The position numbers and the translations under genes are program-made. From Staphylococcus ratti (GTDB lineage Bacteria > Bacillota > Bacilli > Staphylococcales > Staphylococcaceae), in NCBI RefSeq assembly GCF_020883535.1, contig NZ_CP086654.1, forward strand, positions 186,001-250,000: a DNA stretch of 64,000 nt. Reading direction: 5' to 3'. Positions 62,731 to 64,000 of this stretch are shown in pieces. Each line of letters starts with the position of its first letter. Position 1 is the first letter of the stretch. A model generated the notes under the pieces. It worked only from the letters and a program-made list of their open reading frames with translations. It was not told the DNA's origin and made no database searches.

Positions 62731-64000
62731 TTATCGTACTTCTACGTCATCACCTATTTCTACTTTTTTATCTTTGTCGAAATAAGTAGCGCCTTGAATA
62801 CTTCCGAAGTTAGGGTTATCTGAACTACTTTCAACTTTATAACCTAACTTTTTGAAGCGTTTGATATCTGCTTCTTTCATTCCTTTTTCATAGTAAATCT
62901 TGTCACCATCATTATAGAAACGTGGTTTGTCAATAATCTCAGTTAGTGACCCTTTATTTCTTAAATAGTTTGACATCGTTTGTTGTAAGAGTGTTGGTAT
63001 TTTGTTGCCACCAGGTGTGCCTATACCGAAGTGGTAGTTTTCTCCCACTACAATCATAGGTGAAATGTAAGAACGTGGCGCTTTATTTGGAGCACCTTTA
63101 TTATCACTTGATGGTGATTTAGAGAAGCGGTCTAATGCGTTGTTTAAAAAGAAACCTTGTTCTGTATACTTTCCATTACCGAAGAAGTTGTTTAAGGTAT
63201 TCGTTGAACTGATCATTTTACCGTCTTTATCTACAACGACAAAGTGAGAACCTGCTGTGCTTGTGTCACCTTGTAAGTTGAATTTGTTTTTCAATTTTTT
63301 ATACTCTTCTGCGCGCTGTGATAAATAAGCATCGTTAAGTTTCGTTTTGTCAATCGGTTTTACATCGTTAACAATGTAACGATTTTTATAGTTTACATTA
63401 CGCGCTTTAACGACACTTTCAGCAAATGATTTCGGTGCGTCTTCACCTAATTCACCATTAATCATTTGGTCGAGTTTTAAAGCTTGAAGTGTCAGGATAC
63501 CGCCAGTAGGGTTAGGAGAAGTGTATACTTTGTTACCCAAATAATCTGTAGAAAGAGCCTTTTTCTCCTTAGTTTTATATGCTTTAAAATCTTGTGCATC
63601 TAAAGTGCCTTTTGTTTGTTCAGCAATTTTAGATCCTAGGTCAGTGTAGAAACTTTTTGAACCATTGTCACGAATGTATTTTAAAGTATTTGCTAAGTTA
63701 GGTTGTTTTACAACATCTCCTGATTTTAAAACTTTGCCGTTTTTAACAAAAGGAGAACTTTTATCAATGATTGCACTGTATTTGAGCAACATTTTTTCTA
63801 AGTCAGAGTTCACTTGGAAGCCGTCTTCGGCAAGTGGGATGACGTAGTTTAAAATGTCTTTTTCACTCATTTTACCTTCTTTATCGTGCATATGTGACAT
63901 TCCGCTTACAAAGCCAGGAACACCGATTGTGTCACCTTTTTTGTAATTGTGAGATGAGATCGCATTGTAATCATAGACTTTCGGTTGTTCACCTTTTTTA
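62731..64000 (-). CDS. ggt: Gamma-glutamyltransferase (N-terminus outside window)
   Basis: At least 423 residues visible; the frame stays open past the right edge (upstream of the internal Met at 63900 it reads DTIGVPGFVSG, typical of the family), so the ATG at 63900 is not the start. Marks: NPTGGILTLQALKLD, LNDAYLSQRAEEYK, LNNALDRFSKSP and, near the C-terminus, GTPGGNKIPTLLQQ. GGT/CapD enzymes cut gamma-glutamyl bonds of glutathione or poly-gamma-glutamate. The region of the autocatalytic Thr reads DTSTAGSHFVVVD rather than TTHF/Y, so the nucleophile is uncertain. Confidence 0.85.
   Translation of the reverse strand, partial: KKGEQPKVYDYNAISSHNYKKGDTIGVPGFVSGMSHMHDKEGKMSEKDILNYVIPLAEDGFQVNSDLEKMLLKYSAIIDKSSPFVKNGKVLKSGDVVKQPNLANTLKYIRDNGSKSFYTDLGSKIAEQTKGTLDAQDFKAYKTKEKKALSTDYLGNKVYTSPNPTGGILTLQALKLDQMINGELGEDAPKSFAESVVKARNVNYKNRYIVNDVKPIDKTKLNDAYLSQRAEEYKKLKNKFNLQGDTSTAGSHFVVVDKDGKMISSTNTLNNFFGNGKYTEQGFFLNNALDRFSKSPSSDNKGAPNKAPRSYISPMIVVGENYHFGIGTPGGNKIPTLLQQTMSNYLRNKGSLTEIIDKPRFYNDGDKIYYEKGMKEADIKRFKKLGYKVESSSDNPNFGSIQGATYFDKDKKVEIGDDVEVR

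Noticed and set aside
1-64000. CRISPR arrays, rRNA, tRNA, intact insertion sequences, riboswitches
   Set aside because: No regularly spaced repeats, no tRNA or rRNA sequence, no complete transposase with terminal repeats, and no riboswitch core could be recognised by eye. A covariance-model scan would be needed to exclude small RNAs.

Overview
The window is a low-GC Firmicute chromosome segment that reads as Staphylococcus. Evidence: strong AAGGAGG-type ribosome sites, CcpA cre boxes, staphylococcal gene families (DUF576 tandem lipoproteins, IsaB, NorB, HypR-MerA, the fadXDEBA order) and short intergenic hairpins of the GGGACAGAAAT type. It is probably not S. aureus itself: ribose uptake is by an RbsACB ABC transporter, and AdcA has no ZinT domain. 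A hyicus-intermedius group or other non-aureus species is plausible, but I cannot name it from sequence alone.

Layout. 1-3060 is a graveyard of decayed genes: a partial membrane protein, several frameshifted pseudogenes including a secreted Gly-rich bacteriocin-like gene, two intact-looking small membrane proteins and IS relics. 3070-11143 is a fatty-acid beta-oxidation operon (fadXDEBA, minus strand) with cre sites. 11410-13927 holds a small P-loop kinase and the hypochlorite/hypothiocyanite defence pair hypR-merA with its operator. 14063-19786 is a complete ribose operon (rbsRKDACB). 20137-23610 has an orphan MntR-type box, an OatA-like acyltransferase, msrA and an antiporter fragment. 23848-29793 has a YjiH-like membrane protein with a coupled small ORF, then a PRD regulator and an ascorbate-type PTS. 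30001-35467 has a DJ-1-like protein, an MFS exporter, an esterase, Zur-controlled adcA and fda.

35703-40072 is the most interesting region: three tandem lipoproteins followed by a lipase-like protein with a C-terminal helical domain and two small helical proteins. This matches the recently described type VII secreted reverse-architecture lipase toxin TslA with immunity lipoproteins (TilA) and targeting partners (TlaA1/TlaA2). No T7SS core genes are in the window.

40299-64000 carries an arylamine N-acetyltransferase, a coiled-coil membrane protein, oatA, a resolvase-like protein that lacks the catalytic serine, a 1.8 kb decayed stretch, panE, norB, a PaiB-like protein, an alanine/glycine symporter, an FGGY kinase, a short SceD-like transglycosylase, an MFS protein, an MscS-type channel, isaB with WalR-like boxes, a poly-gamma-glutamate hydrolase-like protein, yfhO (possible ATT start), a small membrane protein behind a long palindrome, and a gamma-glutamyltransferase that runs off the right edge. 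Many genes concern the cell envelope and interbacterial competition: O-acetylation, teichoic acid decoration, peptidoglycan hydrolysis, gamma-glutamyl polymer turnover and a toxin-immunity locus. No rRNA, tRNA, CRISPR array or intact transposon was seen.
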